From contig NZ_CP013021.1 in assembly GCF_001420915.1 (NCBI RefSeq), positions 1,698,501 through 1,762,500 on the forward strand: a stretch of 64,000 nt of DNA, read 5' to 3'. Every line of letters begins with the position of its first letter. Within the stretch, counting starts at the first letter, position 1. Shown here one piece after another: positions 62,041 to 64,000 of the stretch. The DNA comes from Agarivorans gilvus. Lineage in GTDB: Bacteria > Pseudomonadota > Gammaproteobacteria > Enterobacterales > Celerinatantimonadaceae. The translations under genes and the position numbers were made by a program. Under the pieces are notes generated by a model. The model saw only the letters and a program-made list of their open reading frames with translations. It was not told the origin of the DNA and searched no databases.

Positions 62041-62072
62041 AAAGGGTGGCTTGCTCTCCGGCAAGCCCCTTT
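62041..62072 (+). terminator. Hairpin between permease and outer-membrane channel genes
   Basis: AAAGGG, GCTTGC, loop TCTCCG, GCAAGC, CCCTTT form a long stem with a 2-base bulge, 9 bases after the permease stop. No T-run; it may stabilise or attenuate the transcript. Confidence 0.5.
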
Positions 62073-62121
62073 AATTTGAACATCTTGCGCCAGCCAAGGC
62101 TGGCGTCTCAAGGAACAGACA

Positions 62122-63447
62122 ATGACATTGAAGCTAAAATCGCTATTGCTAAGTACTGCCTTAGCAGCCAGCTTTGCTGTATCAGCAGACGACCTGCTAC
62201 AGATTTACCAATTGGCAGAAACTCGCGATCCACAGATTTTACAAAGTAAGGCCGATCGCGACCAAGCCTTTGAAAATATCACCGAGCAACGCGCCGCCTT
62301 ATTGCCACAAATTGGTTTTAGTGCCGGTGCCAGCTACACCGCTACCGATAATCAGGCCATCGACAGCATCAGCAATACTCAAGCCTCCTTAGGTTTGCAG
62401 CAAGCGCTGTATTCGCCCAGCTCATGGAAGAACCTGAGCATTAGTGAAATGAGTGCCGCGCAAGCCGATGCCCGCTACCAAGCTGCTCAGCAACAGCTGA
62501 TGATGCGAGTCAGCGAGGCTTACTTTGCCGTGCTGAGTGCGCTTGACCAGCTTAATTTTACCGCCGCCAACAAACTGGCCGTGGCGCGCCAGTTAGAGCA
62601 AACCAAACAACGCTTTCAAGTAGGGCTAACTGCAATTACCGATGTGCATGAAGCACAAGCGGAATACGACCGTACTCTAGCCGAAGAAATTCAAGCGATG
62701 AACAGTCTGAGTAATAGCTACGAAGGCTTACGCGAAATAACCGGCTTGGAACATCGCCAACTCAGCTTGTTAAACGCCGATTATTTCTCGGCGCAACCAC
62801 CCAAGGGCGACAGCCAAGCTTGGTTAGAGCAGGCCAATCAACACAATCTGCAATTACAAGCGAATCGGATTGCCAAGCAGATTGCCGAACAGCAAATTAA
62901 GCTGGCCCAAACCGGCCACCAGCCCACGCTTAACCTGGCGGCCTCGCTGGGCTATGACAACAATAGCTACGGTAACGACAACTACGACCGAAGCAATGGT
63001 GGCTCAGCCAATAGTGGCACCATTGGCCTAGACTTTTCATTACCGCTTTATAGTGGTGGGGCTATTTCTTCGCAAGTTAAACAAGCGCAATTAGCCTACA
63101 TCTCGGCTAGCGAAGCCTTAGAACAACGCTTTCGCAGCGTACAAAGCCAAACCAACTCTTTATTAAACAACGTTAATGCCAGCGTTAGCTCGATCAAAGC
63201 CTACCAACAGACAGTCGTTTCTTCTCAAAGTGCGCTAGCTGCTACCGAAGCGGGATTTGAAGTGGGCACCCGCACCATAGTTGATGTGCAAGATGCGACG
63301 CGTAACCTGTATTCGGCCAAGAGCCAACTGGCCAATGCCCGTTACAACTACATTCTGAATGTACTTTATTTGAAGCAAACCGCCGGAAGCCTCAACCCAG
63401 AAGATTTAAAACAGATCAATGCCGGCTTAATGCAGCCCAGTGACTAA
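62122..63447 (+). CDS. TolC-family outer-membrane channel
   Basis: This 441-residue protein has a Sec signal peptide (LLLSTALAASFAVSA) and two OEP repeats with long coiled-coil helices. Visible signatures are LQIYQLAETRDPQILQSKAD, RYQAAQQQLMMRVSEAYFAV and GTRTIVDVQDATRNLYSAKS. AAGGAACAGACA precedes ATG. It completes the tripartite pump with the adaptor and permease. Confidence 0.93.
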   Translation: MTLKLKSLLLSTALAASFAVSADDLLQIYQLAETRDPQILQSKADRDQAFENITEQRAALLPQIGFSAGASYTATDNQAIDSISNTQASLGLQQALYSPSSWKNLSISEMSAAQADARYQAAQQQLMMRVSEAYFAVLSALDQLNFTAANKLAVARQLEQTKQRFQVGLTAITDVHEAQAEYDRTLAEEIQAMNSLSNSYEGLREITGLEHRQLSLLNADYFSAQPPKGDSQAWLEQANQHNLQLQANRIAKQIAEQQIKLAQTGHQPTLNLAASLGYDNNSYGNDNYDRSNGGSANSGTIGLDFSLPLYSGGAISSQVKQAQLAYISASEALEQRFRSVQSQTNSLLNNVNASVSSIKAYQQTVVSSQSALAATEAGFEVGTRTIVDVQDATRNLYSAKSQLANARYNYILNVLYLKQTAGSLNPEDLKQINAGLMQPSD

Positions 63448-63532
63448 AGCGCTATTCCCTAGCCAATGATGGCATAGGGGAAACGCCCCCTCTGCAGAAC
63501 AACTCCTTTGAAGCCTTGAATTTTGCTTCGCT

Positions 63533-63562
63533 ATCCAGTCGCCTCTGCTACTGGATTTTTTT
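63533..63562 (+). terminator. Rho-independent terminator of the RND operon
   Basis: ATCCAGT, 10-base loop, ACTGGAT followed by a T-run, 86 bases after the tolC-like stop codon. Confidence 0.85.
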
Positions 63563-63578
63563 ATTTAAGCGAGGTCGT

Positions 63579-64000
63579 TTATGCCGATTTAACCGCAGCG
63601 CGTTTGGGTAGATCTCCGGCTAAACCCAAGGCGCGCAGCATCGCCTGACGTTTCAAAGGCTCGGCCTTATCCACCACACTCATGCCCACGCCGCGTAACA
63701 GTTTTAATGCGGGATTGGCATTGCCAAAAATGCGCTTGAAAAACTCCATCGCGGCAATCATCTGGCTGGCCTCGCTCTTGCGCCAACGCTCGAAATGACG
63801 CAGGTTGGCGTAATCGCCTAGGTTTTTACCGGCTTGCTGTAAGTCAATTAACTGCTCGGCCAAGGCGGCGGCATCCATCAAGCCTAAGTTCACCCCCTGC
63901 CCAGCTAAGGGGTGAATAGTATGGGCGGCGTCACCAATCAAGACAAAACCTTTACCGGCAAAGTCTCGCGCATAACGCATGCGTAAGGGAAACGCACCCA
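63579..64000 (-). CDS. UbiH/VisC-family FAD monooxygenase (5' part outside window)
   Basis: The frame is open to the right edge (GAFPLRMRYARDFAG), so only the C-terminal 140 residues are seen. The FAD-binding signature KGFVLIGDAAHTIHPLAGQG, followed by VNLGLMDAAALAEQL, identifies the family of ubiquinone hydroxylases (UbiH, UbiI, UbiF and VisC). Which member cannot be decided from this part. It is convergent with the RND operon. Confidence 0.92.
   Translation of the reverse strand, partial: GAFPLRMRYARDFAGKGFVLIGDAAHTIHPLAGQGVNLGLMDAAALAEQLIDLQQAGKNLGDYANLRHFERWRKSEASQMIAAMEFFKRIFGNANPALKLLRGVGMSVVDKAEPLKRQAMLRALGLAGDLPKRAAVKSA

Overview
The window looks like the chromosome of a marine gammaproteobacterium, probably in or near the Alteromonadales. 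This is inferred from TatC, dGTPase, gcvTHP and UbiH-family housekeeping genes, several c-di-GMP enzymes, a DASS-type anion transporter, a sorting-tail lectin-like protein and many insertion sequences. No rRNA or tRNA gene was recognised.

Layout. 1-16.4 kb is mostly ordinary chromosome: the tatC 3' end, an S-adenosylhomocysteine-hydrolase-like protein, EAL-HDOD, an acetyltransferase, a SLC13/DASS transporter, a thrombospondin-C-like secreted protein, dgt, a Na/Pi cotransporter split by a one-base frameshift, GGDEF-EAL, NnrU, a VOC protein, CsaA, AraC and an EAL-CBS-GGDEF protein. 16.4-22 kb holds a spondin/two-component operon whose histidine kinase gene is cut by an IS5-type element with a 9-bp target duplication. 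22-30.4 kb is a metal or redox-stress region. Two AraC regulators, DoxX and an unknown protein lie on the plus strand. On the minus strand is a bufferin-type RiPP operon (bufA, bufB, bufC) with thioredoxin, YHS, TlpA-like, NrtS-like and TetR genes. Three similar palindromes link the TetR gene to the AraC operon.

30.4-52 kb is accessory DNA with five intact insertion sequences: two IS5-type, two identical IS3-type and one IS407-type. A DUF3859-like gene is cut by two different elements. The region also has a UshA-like lipoprotein, a CMD/TetR pair with palindromic operators, a HAD protein, a candidate membrane-active antibacterial effector (frameshifted) with a membrane partner, and two integron-type gene cassettes with attC-like sites but no visible integrase. 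A WYL regulator follows. Last comes a lysozyme-like effector with an exported partner protein, placed between gcvP and a second copy of the gcvP 3' end.

52-64 kb returns to core functions: gcvP, gcvH, gcvT, a LysR regulator divergent from an RND efflux operon (lipoprotein adaptor, permease, TolC-like channel), and the 3' part of a UbiH/VisC monooxygenase gene.

Most target duplications are exact and most broken genes read in frame across the insertions, so many insertions are recent. Several single-base indels in short homopolymers could be real or could be assembly errors; read data would decide.
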